Assembly (NCBI RefSeq): GCF_035975855.1
Contig: NZ_CP109055.1
Location: 10,044,001 to 10,108,000 of the forward strand
Direction: 5' to 3'
DNA length: 64,000 bases
From: Streptomyces sp. NBC_01304
GTDB lineage: Bacteria; Actinomycetota; Actinomycetes; Streptomycetales; Streptomycetaceae
In this document: piece by piece, positions 8,597 to 17,167 of the stretch
Layout: the number at the start of each line of letters is the position of its first letter
Numbering within the stretch: position 1 is the first letter of the stretch
Notes under the pieces: model-generated
What the model was told of the DNA's origin: nothing
Seen by the model: only the letters and a program-made list of their open reading frames with translations
Databases searched by the model: none
Translations under genes and position numbers: made by a program

Positions 8597-8899
8597 TTGA
8601 TGCCGCGGAACCACCGGCCGAGGCCAGCCGCGGGCACCACGACGACGGCCGCCCTGACCGGTGTGCCCCAGGTCGTGGTTCCGCAGGGCGCGGACCAGCC
8701 GTACTGGGGCGGTCGGGTGGCCCACCTGGGCATCGGCGCGGCGCACGACGGACCGGCGCCGACCTCCGAATCCTTGTCGGTCGTGCTCAAGACGGCCCTG
8801 ACCGCCGAGACCCGCGCACGGGCGAAGGCCGTGGCGGCCACGATCAGCACCGACGGAGCTGCGACGGCCGCGAAGCTGCTGCTCGACGCGGCGTCCTGA
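8597..8899 (+). pseudogene. GT1 glycosyltransferase C-terminal fragment
   Basis: The conserved part runs from [15 protein letters not shown] through [16 protein letters not shown] to the end, which is the nucleotide-sugar binding half of UGT/macrolide-type glycosyltransferases. The normal H-x-G-x-x-T-T entry is scrambled, and no upstream acceptor domain exists. About 85 residues of an expected 400 remain, so this is a remnant. Confidence 0.7.
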
Positions 8900-9016
8900 T
8901 CAGCGAGCCGGCCCAGCCGTCCTGACGGGACATGCCGGAAAGGGGCGACACCCCTCAGGCCCTGCTGAGACGGCGCGCCGAAGCAGACGCCGCAGACGCC
9001 TACGAAGTGGTGGCGG

Positions 9017-9817
9017 TCACCTGCGGGGCTTGCCGCGCTTGGCCCCGCCCTTGGGGCCGCCACCCTTGGCCCCGCCGCCGGAACCGCCGCGCGACCCCTT
9101 GCCGGCCGGCTTGCCCGTCCCGGTTCGCCCGGCCCCGGGCTTCTGCCGGGCGCCGCCCTTGTCCTGCGCCTTGGCCTTGTCCTTCTTCGGCTGTGGCGGC
9201 GTGGGCGTACGGCCGCGCGAGCTGTTGACCGTACGGCCGCGGACGATGCCGATGAAGTCCTCCACCAGATCGGTGGTCTTCTCCTCGGGCCACGACAGCG
9301 CCACCCGCGACTCGGGTGCGTCGGTCAGCGTCCGGTACGTGAGGTCCTTGCGGTGATGCAGCCGGGCCAGCGACTGCGGCACGGCGAGCAGCCCGATCCC
9401 CGCCGCCACCAGCTCGATCGCGTCCTCGGTCGTGGCCGGGCGCTCCAGCGCGGGCAGCCCCGGCGGCCGCTCCCAGTCCAGCGTGTCGTCGAGGGGATGC
9501 AGCACGATCTCGTCGGCCAGGTCCTCGGCGGTGACCTCCTCGACCGCCGCCACCACGTGATCCTTGGGGACCACGACCACGGTCGTCTCGGCGTACAGCG
9601 GGATCGCGCTGAGGTCCGTACGGTCGATCGGCAGCCGGACGAAGGCGGCGTCGGCCTCGCCGCCCCGCAGCAGGCCGGGCGCCTCCTCGGCCGACACCTG
9701 CAGCAGGGTCAGGGGGACGTCGGGCCGCCGCTCGTTCCAGATCCGCACCCACTTGCTGGGTGTCACTCCCGGGACATAGCCGAGCCGGAACGCAGGGGAA
9801 TCTTCCGAGCCAGTCAC
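9017..9817 (-). CDS. LysR-type substrate-binding domain protein with basic Gly/Lys tail, no HTH
   Basis: 266 aa from GTG 9817. The protein starts directly in a LysR co-inducer-binding fold: F-R-L-G-Y-V-P-G-V-T, A-D-A-A-F-V-R-L-P, V-A-A-G-I-G-L-L-A-V-P-Q. The usual 60-residue winged HTH is missing, and the upstream DNA is the short divergent gap, so it is not simply a wrong start. The final 60 residues are a Lys/Gly/Arg-rich, disordered tail. It is divergent from the DUF5997 gene across 99 bp. It may bind a small ligand and nucleic acid through the tail; function unknown. Confidence 0.8.
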   Translation of the reverse strand: MTGSEDSPAFRLGYVPGVTPSKWVRIWNERRPDVPLTLLQVSAEEAPGLLRGGEADAAFVRLPIDRTDLSAIPLYAETTVVVVPKDHVVAAVEEVTAEDLADEIVLHPLDDTLDWERPPGLPALERPATTEDAIELVAAGIGLLAVPQSLARLHHRKDLTYRTLTDAPESRVALSWPEEKTTDLVEDFIGIVRGRTVNSSRGRTPTPPQPKKDKAKAQDKGGARQKPGAGRTGTGKPAGKGSRGGSGGGAKGGGPKGGAKRGKPRR

Positions 9818-9916
9818 CCGCCAAGGTTAACGGTCCTGGTCAGCGGCGGCGCACGCCGAGGGCCCCGCGCACCGCCGTGGTCGGTGAGGGCGCACTTGCT
9901 CGAATACCCTTGACCC

Positions 9917-10312
9917 ATGACGTCGCACCAGAGCGCCCAGACCATGAAGCCCGCCACCGCGGCGAAGAAGCTGGGTGTGTACCTCGAGGCCACCCCCGCC
10001 GAGTTCCAGGAGGGTGCCGTCTCGCGCACCGAGCTGAACGCCCTGCAGGCCGAGCCGCCCGCCTGGCTGCAGGAGCTCCGGGCGAACGGCCCGCACCCGC
10101 GCCCGGTCGTCGCCGCGAAGCTCGGCGTGTCCATCGCGGGCCTCGCCCGCGGCGGGGTCACCGAGGCCCTCACCACCGAGCAGATCGAGGCCCTGAAGGC
10201 CGAGAGCCCCGAGTGGCTGCAGAAGGAGCGCGCCACTCAGGCCGACGTCCGCAAGGAAACGGTGCGCATCAAGGAGAAGCAGGCCGAGCAGCAGGCCAAG
10301 AAGAACGCCTGA
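9917..10312 (+). CDS. DUF5997 family protein
   Basis: 131 aa, small and soluble. The core (T-A-A-K-K-L-G-V-Y-L, W-L-Q-E-L-R-A-N-G-P-H-P-R-P-V-V-A-A-K-L-G-V-S-I) matches the actinobacterial DUF5997 pattern. The C-terminus is a charged helix rich in Lys, Glu and Gln. No enzymatic motif is visible. The repeated A-A-K-L-G-V segment hints at two helix-turn-helix-like halves, but this is inference. A very long perfect inverted repeat follows the stop. Confidence 0.82.
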   Translation: MTSHQSAQTMKPATAAKKLGVYLEATPAEFQEGAVSRTELNALQAEPPAWLQELRANGPHPRPVVAAKLGVSIAGLARGGVTEALTTEQIEALKAESPEWLQKERATQADVRKETVRIKEKQAEQQAKKNA

Positions 10313-10355
10313 CTTCCTGTACGTCAGCGGCTCACCTCTCGCCGTACTGCGGTGG

Positions 10356-10404
10356 ACGCCCTGCCTCATGCCCGCGACGCCGTCGCGGGCATGAGGCAGG
10401 GCGT
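10356..10404. terminator. 24-bp perfect inverted repeat hairpin
   Basis: ACGCCCTGCCTCATGCCCGC and onward to 10379 is followed, after a single base, by its exact complement from 10381 to 10404. The stem could form on either strand. It lies 44 nt after the DUF5997 stop and well before the next start, which fits a factor-independent, U-tract-poor terminator of the type common in Streptomyces. Confidence 0.7.
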
Positions 10405-10571
10405 TCGTCATGTCGTACGCAGATGACCGGCCGGTCGGCAGTTGTGAGCCAGGCGCCGGCGAGGCTCAACTGCACGTCGCCGCCCGGCAGTAGGAGAGCC
10501 AGGCGGCAGTGGCAGGGGAGTCGGCAACCCCGCGTCCCCTCGCCGGACACCCGGCTCGTAGAGTCGCCAAG

Positions 10572-12272
10572 GTGATCCACGACGACACCCCTGCCACGCC
10601 GGGCGCCCCGGACCCGGACCTGCCGATGCTGACCGCCGTCCAGGCCGCACGTCTGCGGGCACTCGCCGCCCCCCATCTCGGCGAGGGCGGCGCCTCCCTG
10701 CACAACCTGGCGCTGCTGTGCCGCCAGGAACCGGAGGACCGCTGGCCCGCCTTCGTCGAGGACCACTTCACGCGCCTGCGGCAGGCGAGCCGGGGCGGGG
10801 AGAGCGCCGAGGAACTGCTGCGCGGCACGCATGCGCGGCTGCTCCCCACCGACGCGATATCCGGGCAACTGGCCGACCACCTGCGCTATGCGCGCCAGAT
10901 CGCCGACGGTCTGGTCTTCGCGTACGCCCTGGACGGGCCGACCAGCGTACGGATCCTCACCGACGCCGACGTGGCGCGCACCGAGATCGAGGAGCTGGGT
11001 GCGGCGGCGTACCGGAATCTGATGAGCGTGCCCGTCAAGCACGACGAAGTGCCCGTGGAGGGGCGGGCGTTGCTGCACTCGCTGTACGGCGACTCCCCGT
11101 TCGTCGCGAGCAAGGCGCTCTTCCTGTCCGAGGCGGCCCGGCAGGTCACCGGCGAACCGCTGCCCGACGCGGGCGCCCTCGTCGTCGTGCCGACCCGGCA
11201 CCTGCTCGCGTACCACCCGATCGTCGACGGCTCCGTGGTCGACGCCGTCAACGACCTGGCCGCGTACGGCTTCGGCGCCTACCAGGACGGGCCCGGCGAG
11301 CTGTCCCCGAGGGTCTATTGGTGGCACAAGGGCGCGCTGACCTCGCTCACGGTCATCGACGACGACACCCGCAGCTTCTCCGTGCAGCCGCCGCCGGACC
11401 TGCTCGCCCTGATGAAGGGCCTGGTCGGCCTCGACCGCGCCGGCCGGCTCGCCAGCCGTACGGTCGCCGAGGCCCCCGACGTCGCCCAACTCGCGCGCAC
11501 CACGGGCGACTTCATCGCCCGGATCGCCGAGGACCCGGCCGCGCTCGCCGAGGCCTTCGCCTCCGCCGTCACCCTCGCCCACGCCCACTGCGCCACCGAC
11601 CCGAAGGCCGACCGGGTCGAGACCTGGGACGCGTGGGCCACCGCCGTACAGCTCGGCTCCGCGCTGTTCAGCGGCGCCCAGCCCCAGACGTGTTACCTGG
11701 GCGAGGACATCGAAGCCCAGCTGCCCCTCGTCCCGGCCGCGCCGCCCGCGGACGCCCGTGCCTGGCTCGACGCGTTCTACCTCGCGGTCGTGTGCCGGCA
11801 GCAGGGCCGGGCCGACCGGCTGTGCGAGGTGCCGCTCGACGTGCTGCGGCAGGACGACTCCGTCGACGCGTACGTCTTCCACTGGATCGACGCCCTGCAG
11901 ACCTTCTGGCTGCGCCGGCGCCCGCTCGACGACGTCGTGGAGAAGCTGGTCGCCACCATCGAGGCGTCCGAACCCGCGGGCCTGACCCACGCGCCCAAGG
12001 ACTTCGTGAACCTGATCGACTACCAGCCGGTGGCCCTCTTCCACCGCCTGATCACCCGCGACCACGACGCCTTCAACGAGGCGCTTGCCACGGCGCTCGA
12101 TCACTACGGCGACTACTGGGGCGATTCGGCCGCACCCCGCGGCCGGGTGGCGCTCGGGCTGCTGGCGATGACGAGCCTGGCGTACGCCTGGGATTTCCCC
12201 GTCAACCCGAACTGGCCCTGCCTGCCCACGTATCTGGTCGACGGCTCACGGATCGAGACGATGCCCGGCTGA
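10572..12272 (+). CDS. DUF1444-like / Imm49 two-domain protein
   Basis: The frame is open from GTG 10509; GTG 10572 (first residues V-I-H-D-D) is preferred, giving 566 aa. Residues about 25-280 resemble the DUF1444/YtpQ pattern (L-H-N-L-A-L-L-C, then W-P-A-F-V-E-D-H-F). The last roughly 240 residues match immunity protein 49: A-F-Y-L-A-V-V-C-R-Q-Q, L-C-E-V-P-L-D-V-L-R, V-F-H-W-I-D-A-L-Q-T-F-W and the L-A-Y-A-W-D-F-P-V end. Imm49 proteins are predicted to neutralise polymorphic toxins, but no toxin gene is adjacent. The fusion and lone setting are unusual. A strong hairpin terminator follows. Confidence 0.72.
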   Translation: MIHDDTPATPGAPDPDLPMLTAVQAARLRALAAPHLGEGGASLHNLALLCRQEPEDRWPAFVEDHFTRLRQASRGGESAEELLRGTHARLLPTDAISGQLADHLRYARQIADGLVFAYALDGPTSVRILTDADVARTEIEELGAAAYRNLMSVPVKHDEVPVEGRALLHSLYGDSPFVASKALFLSEAARQVTGEPLPDAGALVVVPTRHLLAYHPIVDGSVVDAVNDLAAYGFGAYQDGPGELSPRVYWWHKGALTSLTVIDDDTRSFSVQPPPDLLALMKGLVGLDRAGRLASRTVAEAPDVAQLARTTGDFIARIAEDPAALAEAFASAVTLAHAHCATDPKADRVETWDAWATAVQLGSALFSGAQPQTCYLGEDIEAQLPLVPAAPPADARAWLDAFYLAVVCRQQGRADRLCEVPLDVLRQDDSVDAYVFHWIDALQTFWLRRRPLDDVVEKLVATIEASEPAGLTHAPKDFVNLIDYQPVALFHRLITRDHDAFNEALATALDHYGDYWGDSAAPRGRVALGLLAMTSLAYAWDFPVNPNWPCLPTYLVDGSRIETMPG

Positions 12273-12294
12273 GTTCTGCCCTGAGGACGGTTCG

Positions 12295-12324
12295 GCTTGC
12301 GGCCCCGAGCGAGGGGCCGCAAGC
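12295..12324. terminator. 12-bp stem hairpin terminator
   Basis: GCTTGCGGCCCC and its exact complement GGGGCCGCAAGC are separated by a 6-nt loop, starting 22 nt after the Imm49-fusion stop. GC-rich stem with no U tract, the usual form in this group. Confidence 0.8.
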
Positions 12325-12388
12325 TGCACGGTCACAGCAAGGTGAACTCCTTGGCCGAAAACACCCTGTGCTGGCTATCGTCAGGTCC

Positions 12389-13678
12389 ATGACCAAACGA
12401 GCGTCGCACGGCCTGCTGCCGCAGCCCGGTCCGCAGCGGGTGCTCGCCCTGGCCCAGTTGAGCAACTCCGTCGGTGACGGGGCGTATTACGTCACCTCGG
12501 CGCTCTACTTCACCCATGTCGTAGGGCTCTCCCCGGCCCGGATCGGGCTCGGCCTGACGCTGGCCTGGGCGGTGGGGTCGGTGGTGGGGGTGCCGCTGGG
12601 GCGGCTTGCCGACCGGCGGGGGCCGCGGGGGACCGCGGTGCTGCTGGCCCTGGCGACGAGTGCGGCGGTCGCTTCCTTCCTGGTCGTACGGGACTTCGTG
12701 CCGTTCCTCGTCGCCGCGACCGTGTACGCCAGTGCGCAGTCGGGGCTCGCGGCCGCGCGGCAGGCGCTGCTCGCCGGCCTTGTGGGCAAGGAGGAGCGGA
12801 CCGGGGCGCTGGCCCATCTGCAGGTGACCCTCAACGCGGGCCTCGCCGTCGGTGCCGCGCTCGGTGGGTACGCACTGAGCGCCGGGAGCAAGCGGGCCTA
12901 TCTCGCGGTGTTCGCGGTGGACGCCGTCAGCTTCGTCCTGTGCGCGCTCGTACTGCTGCGGCTGCCCGCGGTGGCGCCCGCCGGGCCCGCGCAGGGCGCG
13001 AAACTGGAGGTCCTCAGGGACCGGCCGTACGCCGTCGTCTCGCTGGTCAACACCGTGCTGCTGCTGCGGATGCCGCTGCTCAGCCTGGGCCTGCCGCTGT
13101 GGATCACGGAACGTACGGACGCACCCGAGTGGCTGGTCTCCGCCCTCTTCATCCTCAACACCGGTGCCGTGATGCTCTTCCAGGTCCCCATGGCCAAGAG
13201 CGTCACCGGCCTGCCCACGGCCTCCCGAGCCGTGCTGAAATCCGGCGTGATCATGCTGGCGACCTGCGTGGTCTTCGCCCTGTCCGGGAACGGCGGGCCG
13301 GTCGTGGCCGGCACGATTCTGATCGCCGGGTCGGTGCTCCTCGTGATCGCCGAGATGTGGCAGTCCGCGGGCTCCTGGCAGATCGGCTTCGACCTCGCCC
13401 CGGCCGGGCGGATCGGCGAGTACCAGGGCTTCTTCGGCACCGGTGTCACCATCGCCCGCACCCTCGGCCCGCTGGTGCTCACGGCGCTCCTGGTCGGCTG
13501 GGGCTTCGGCGGGTGGCTGCTGCTCGGCGGGGTGTTCCTGGTGGCGTCGTACGCGATGGGGCCCGTGGTCCGCTGGGCCGAAGGCACCCGTGCGGGGGCG
13601 GGCGTAAAGGGTTCCGGCGCGAAGGGCGAGGCCGAGCCCGGCGAGGGCGTCGATCCCTTGCTCGGTTCGGTCGACTGA
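12389..13678 (+). CDS. MFS transporter
   Basis: 429 aa from ATG 12389 (M-T-K-R-A-S-H), with about twelve membrane helices. The A-type loop G-R-L-A-D-R-R-G-P-R-G lies between helices 2 and 3. The short Gly/Glu-rich C-terminal tail is cytoplasmic. It resembles drug-efflux-type members that lack a substrate-diagnostic motif. The upstream hairpin separates it from the Imm49 fusion, so it has its own promoter region of about 65 nt. Confidence 0.88.
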   Translation: MTKRASHGLLPQPGPQRVLALAQLSNSVGDGAYYVTSALYFTHVVGLSPARIGLGLTLAWAVGSVVGVPLGRLADRRGPRGTAVLLALATSAAVASFLVVRDFVPFLVAATVYASAQSGLAAARQALLAGLVGKEERTGALAHLQVTLNAGLAVGAALGGYALSAGSKRAYLAVFAVDAVSFVLCALVLLRLPAVAPAGPAQGAKLEVLRDRPYAVVSLVNTVLLLRMPLLSLGLPLWITERTDAPEWLVSALFILNTGAVMLFQVPMAKSVTGLPTASRAVLKSGVIMLATCVVFALSGNGGPVVAGTILIAGSVLLVIAEMWQSAGSWQIGFDLAPAGRIGEYQGFFGTGVTIARTLGPLVLTALLVGWGFGGWLLLGGVFLVASYAMGPVVRWAEGTRAGAGVKGSGAKGEAEPGEGVDPLLGSVD

Positions 13679-13737
13679 CATCCGGCGCTCCGTGCGCGGA
13701 TAGGCTTTCGACCTTGAACAGGGTGGAGGACGTCAAC

Positions 13738-14403
13738 TTGCCGCATGTGGAACTCTTCTCGCGCTCCTGGTCGGCCTTGCGCACGGCGGTCGCCGACCTC
13801 CCGGACGAGGACTTCGGGCGCCCGTCCGGCTGTACCGGCTGGCTCGTACGCGACCTGGTGTGCCATCTCGTCATCGACGCCCAGGACGTCCTGATCACCC
13901 TCGCGACCCCCGCCACCACCGAACCGACCCGCGACGCGGTGACCTACTGGAGCGTCTCCGCAGCGCCGCCGACCGGCGAGGACCCGCTCGACGCCCTGAC
14001 CGTCCGCCTCGCGGCCGCGTACCAGGAGACCTGGCTGCTCAAGTTCCACCTCGACGACATCGGCTCCGCCGCCGGCCGCGCCGCCCAACTCGCCGACCCC
14101 GCACTGCGGGTGAGCACCCAGGACGAGGTCCTCACCGCGGGCGACTACCTCGGCGCGTACGTACTGGAGTGGACGCTGCACCACCTCGACCTGACCGCCC
14201 ACCTCCCGGACGCGCCACCGCCGCCCGCCGAGGGACTCGCCCGATCCCGCGAGATGCTGGAGACGATCGCCCGGGCCGCGTTCCCGGCGTCGTTCTCCGA
14301 CAAGGACGCGCTCCTGATCGGCACCGGACGGCGCGCCCCGACCGACGCGGAGTCGGAGGCTCTGGGTGAACTGGCCGCGAAACTCCCGCTCGTCCTCGGC
14401 TGA
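13738..14403 (+). CDS. Maleylpyruvate isomerase N-terminal / DinB-like protein
   Basis: 221 aa from TTG 13738; a strong GGTGGAGG sits 8 nt before this TTG. The four-helix DinB-type bundle begins at once (L-F-S-R-S-W-S-A-L-R-T-A-V-A-D-L-P), with W-L-V-R-D-L-V-C-H-L-V near 40-50, H-H-L-D-L-T further on, and the second half of the TIGR03083-type pattern. The metal site is expected from three His. Relatives use mycothiol in isomerase or transferase reactions; the specific substrate is unknown. Confidence 0.78.
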   Translation: MPHVELFSRSWSALRTAVADLPDEDFGRPSGCTGWLVRDLVCHLVIDAQDVLITLATPATTEPTRDAVTYWSVSAAPPTGEDPLDALTVRLAAAYQETWLLKFHLDDIGSAAGRAAQLADPALRVSTQDEVLTAGDYLGAYVLEWTLHHLDLTAHLPDAPPPPAEGLARSREMLETIARAAFPASFSDKDALLIGTGRRAPTDAESEALGELAAKLPLVLG

Positions 14404-14435
14404 GCGGCCCGGCGAACTGCTGAAGGGACCTCCGG

Positions 14436-15083
14436 GTGAACGGCTTGTTCCCTCGCGCCCGACAGGACATCGCGCCGGGCGCCGTCCACGTCCCCGACTG
14501 GTTGCCCCTGCCCGGGCAACTCGCGCTGGTCGAGGCGTGCCGCGAGTGGGCGAAGGCGCCGGCCGGGCTGCGTGAGGTCCTGACACCGGGCGGCGGACGC
14601 ATGTCGGCGCGCCAATTCGGCCTCGGCCGGCACTGGACCCCACGGGGATACACGCGTACGGCGGTCGACGGCGACGGCGCCCCGGTCAAGCCCATGCCGC
14701 ACCGACTCGCCGATCTGGCGCGTCGAGCCGTGGCCGCCACCGGCTTCGGAGCGGCGGACGGATGCGCGTACGACGTCGCCCTCATCAACTACTACGACGA
14801 CGCGGCCCACATGGGCATGCACCAGGACCGCGACGAGCAGACGGACGCCCCGGTGGTGTCGCTCAGCCTCGGCGACTCCTGCACGTTCCGCTTCGGCAAT
14901 ACGGAGACCCGGACCAAGCCGTACAACGACGTCGAGCTGCAGAGCGGCGACCTGTTCGTCTTCGGCGGCCCGTCCCGGCTCGCCTTCCACGGCGTACCGC
15001 GCATCCACGCCGGCACCGCGCCCCCTGAGCTGGGGCTGAGCGGGCGGCTCAACATCACGCTGCGTGTCAGTGGGCTCGGGTAG
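14436..15083 (+). CDS. AlkB-family alpha-ketoglutarate dioxygenase
   Basis: 215 aa from GTG 14436. Fe(II) ligands are H129-x-D131 (in G-M-H-Q-D-R-D-E) and H185 (F-H-G-V-P-R-I-H), followed by R-L-N-I-T-L-R for 2-oxoglutarate binding. The nucleotide-recognition lid N-Y-Y-D-D-A-A-H-M-G precedes the first ligand. This is the full size of bacterial AlkB enzymes that oxidatively remove alkyl lesions from DNA. No adaptive-response regulator is adjacent. Confidence 0.92.
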   Translation: MNGLFPRARQDIAPGAVHVPDWLPLPGQLALVEACREWAKAPAGLREVLTPGGGRMSARQFGLGRHWTPRGYTRTAVDGDGAPVKPMPHRLADLARRAVAATGFGAADGCAYDVALINYYDDAAHMGMHQDRDEQTDAPVVSLSLGDSCTFRFGNTETRTKPYNDVELQSGDLFVFGGPSRLAFHGVPRIHAGTAPPELGLSGRLNITLRVSGLG

Positions 15084-15180
15084 GGTCCGGCCACGGATCA
15101 AGTGCCGGGCCGCCGCAGGCCTCGGCGTCCTCGGCGCGGGCATCGTGCTTCTCCTCGACGTGATCGCCACGTACGGCTGA
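15064..15180 (+). CDS. Small single-span membrane peptide
   Basis: 38 codons from GTG 15064, overlapping the alkB-like stop by 20 nt in another frame. After a basic stretch (R-V-R-P-R-I-K-C-R) there is one hydrophobic segment G-L-G-V-L-G-A-G-I-V-L-L-L and the ending D-V-I-A-T-Y-G. I believe small proteins with this ending are common in Streptomyces, but no function is known. GTG 15070 is an equal start candidate. Confidence 0.4.
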   Translation: MSVGSGRVRPRIKCRAAAGLGVLGAGIVLLLDVIATYG

Positions 15181-15303
15181 CGAACGCAGGTCCCCGGCCC
15201 GGCCTGCGGGCAGAGTTGGCTGCGTACCGGGCACCCGATGGGGTACGCGGGCGAATGCGAACAGGGACCTGTGGACGCGGCAGCAAGGAGAGGCGGGCGA
15301 ACC

Positions 15304-15771
15304 ATGAACAAAGTCGTCGTGGGCGTGGACGGATCGGAGCCGTCACTGCGCGCCCTGGCCTGGGCCGCACGGCAGGCGAAGCTCACCGGCGCCACATTGG
15401 AGGCGGTGACCTGCGTGGACTTCCCGGCCGAGGGCTGGGAGCCCATGGCTGGCTGGGCGCCGCCCCCGCTGCGGCCCGAGGACCTCGACCCCGGCGAGCT
15501 CGGCCGGCGCATCCTCGACAACGCCCTGGCCAAGGTGCTCGACGACGAGGCCGCCGCGCGAGTCGACCACCAGGTGTACGTGGGCGGCGCGGTACAGGGC
15601 CTCCTGGACCGCGCCGAGGGGGCGGAGCTCCTGGTCGTCGGCGAGCGCAGCCACCGGGGATTCGCCGCCGCACTGCTCGGCTCCGTCGCGCATCACCTCA
15701 CGCACCACGCGCCGTGCCCGGTCACTGTCGTACGCGGCGGCGAGGACCCCGCCTCGAAGGACTCGGACTGA
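15304..15771 (+). CDS. Universal stress protein (UspA family)
   Basis: 155 aa single-domain USP. The start ATG 15304 has AAGGAGAGG upstream. N-terminal V-V-V-G-V-D-G-S-E-P-S with the nucleotide-contact Asp; the C-terminal G-E-R-S-H-R-G-F-A-A-A-L-L-G-S-V segment is the G-2x-G-9x-G-S/T-type ATP-binding motif with the first Gly altered. Ends in the usual V-T-V-V strand. Likely cytoplasmic stress or redox-responsive; no partner sensor kinase is next to it. Confidence 0.92.
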   Translation: MNKVVVGVDGSEPSLRALAWAARQAKLTGATLEAVTCVDFPAEGWEPMAGWAPPPLRPEDLDPGELGRRILDNALAKVLDDEAAARVDHQVYVGGAVQGLLDRAEGAELLVVGERSHRGFAAALLGSVAHHLTHHAPCPVTVVRGGEDPASKDSD

Positions 15772-15922
15772 CCGCATCGGCCGAGCGCCGGCCGCCCCCG
15801 GCTGACGGAACAGGTCGAACACCGGCACGACTCGGACCGAACGGCCCTGGCGTGCGACCGGCCTGCGCCAAGTCACCACAGGCACCGGCCCGCCCGGTGC
15901 GGATCATGGGAGACTCGCCTCC

Positions 15923-17164
15923 ATGAACGGCAAGCCGGCGCCCCACGACATGGGGCAGGGGTCCACCCGCACCCGACTGGAGCGAGGACGTGGGGCACTC
16001 GGCCCCGCGCTCGAGCTCGTCCACACCGGCCGCGCCCCGACCCGCGCCGTCCTCACCGCCGAACTGGGCGTGACCCGAGCCACCGCGGGCGCCGTCGCCG
16101 CCGAGCTGGAGGCGCTCGGCCTCATCCACGTCGAGCCGGGAGCCGCGGCCGGCGCGCAGGGGCGGCCCTCGCACCGCCTGGTCGTCGCCGACGACGGGCC
16201 CGTCGTACTCGCGGCCCAGGTGCACGCCGACGGATACCGGGCCGCGCTCGTCGGCCTCGGCGGCCGCATCGTCGCCACCACCCCCGGCTGCGAAACCGTG
16301 GAGGCCGACCCGGCGCAGGTCATCGGCGCGGTCGTACGCGACGGCGCCGAGCTGCTCAAGGACAGCGGGCGGCGCTGCGCGGGCGCGGGCCTGGCCGTGC
16401 CGTCCGCGGTGGCCGAGCCCGACGGGCAGGCGCTCAACCCGCTGCACCTGGCCTGGAGCGCGGGCGCACCGGTGCGGCAGGTCTTCGCCGAGCAGGTCCG
16501 CGCGGCGGGCATCGACCGGCCCGCCTTCACCGGCAACGACGTGAACCTCGCGGCCCTCGCCGAGTACCGGCACGGCGCCGGACACGGCGCCAGGGACCTG
16601 CTCTGCGTGGCCACCGGACACCGGGGCGTCGGCGGCGCGCTCGTCCTGGACGGCCGTCTGCACACCGGGAGTTCGGGCCTCGCCCTGGAGGTCGGCCACC
16701 TCACCGTCAACCCCGAGGGCGGCCGACCCTGCCACTGCGGCAGCCGTGGCTGTCTGGACGTCGAGACCGACCCCCTGGCCTTCCTCACCGCCGCGGGCCG
16801 CGAGCCGGGCCCCGAGGTGTCGCTGCTGCAGCAGGCCCGCGACCTGATCCGGACCCAGTACGCGGACCCGCTGGTACGCGGCGCCGCCGAGCAGCTCATC
16901 GACCGGCTCGGCCTCGGCCTCGCGGGCCTCGTGAACATCCTCAACCCCGACCGCATCATCCTCGGCGGCCTGCACCGCGAACTCCTGGGCGCCGACCCCG
17001 AGCGGCTGCGCGCGGTCGTCGCCGACCGCAGCCTGTGGGGGCGCAGCGGCGGCGTGCCGATCCTCGCCTGCACCCTGGACCACAACAGCCTGGTGGGGGC
17101 AGCGGAGTTGGCGTGGCAGCCGGTCCTTGACGATCCGCTGGGTGCGCTCGGCGCGCAGATCTGA
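15923..17164 (+). CDS. ROK-family transcriptional regulator
   Basis: 413 aa. The N-terminal winged HTH (T-R-A-V-L-T-A-E-L-G-V-T-R-A-T-A-G-A-V) spans about 50-90. A ROK sugar-kinase-like domain follows, with G-L-A-V-P-S, F-T-G-N-D-V-N-L-A-A-L-A-E and the zinc-binding C-H-C-G-S-R-G-C-L-D motif. The ATPase phosphate loop (usually D-x-G-G/T) is degenerate (A-T-G-H-R-G-V-G-G-A), so it is probably a sugar-sensing repressor rather than a kinase. Convergent with the phosphotriesterase gene, 3 nt apart. Confidence 0.87.
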   Translation: MNGKPAPHDMGQGSTRTRLERGRGALGPALELVHTGRAPTRAVLTAELGVTRATAGAVAAELEALGLIHVEPGAAAGAQGRPSHRLVVADDGPVVLAAQVHADGYRAALVGLGGRIVATTPGCETVEADPAQVIGAVVRDGAELLKDSGRRCAGAGLAVPSAVAEPDGQALNPLHLAWSAGAPVRQVFAEQVRAAGIDRPAFTGNDVNLAALAEYRHGAGHGARDLLCVATGHRGVGGALVLDGRLHTGSSGLALEVGHLTVNPEGGRPCHCGSRGCLDVETDPLAFLTAAGREPGPEVSLLQQARDLIRTQYADPLVRGAAEQLIDRLGLGLAGLVNILNPDRIILGGLHRELLGADPERLRAVVADRSLWGRSGGVPILACTLDHNSLVGAAELAWQPVLDDPLGALGAQI

Positions 17165-17167
17165 GTC

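Noticed and set aside
10718..13678. A very long plus-strand frame of 986 codons
   Set aside because: Its first 550 codons are an Arg/Pro-rich shadow of the Imm49 fusion in another frame; only the MFS part from 12389 is a real gene.
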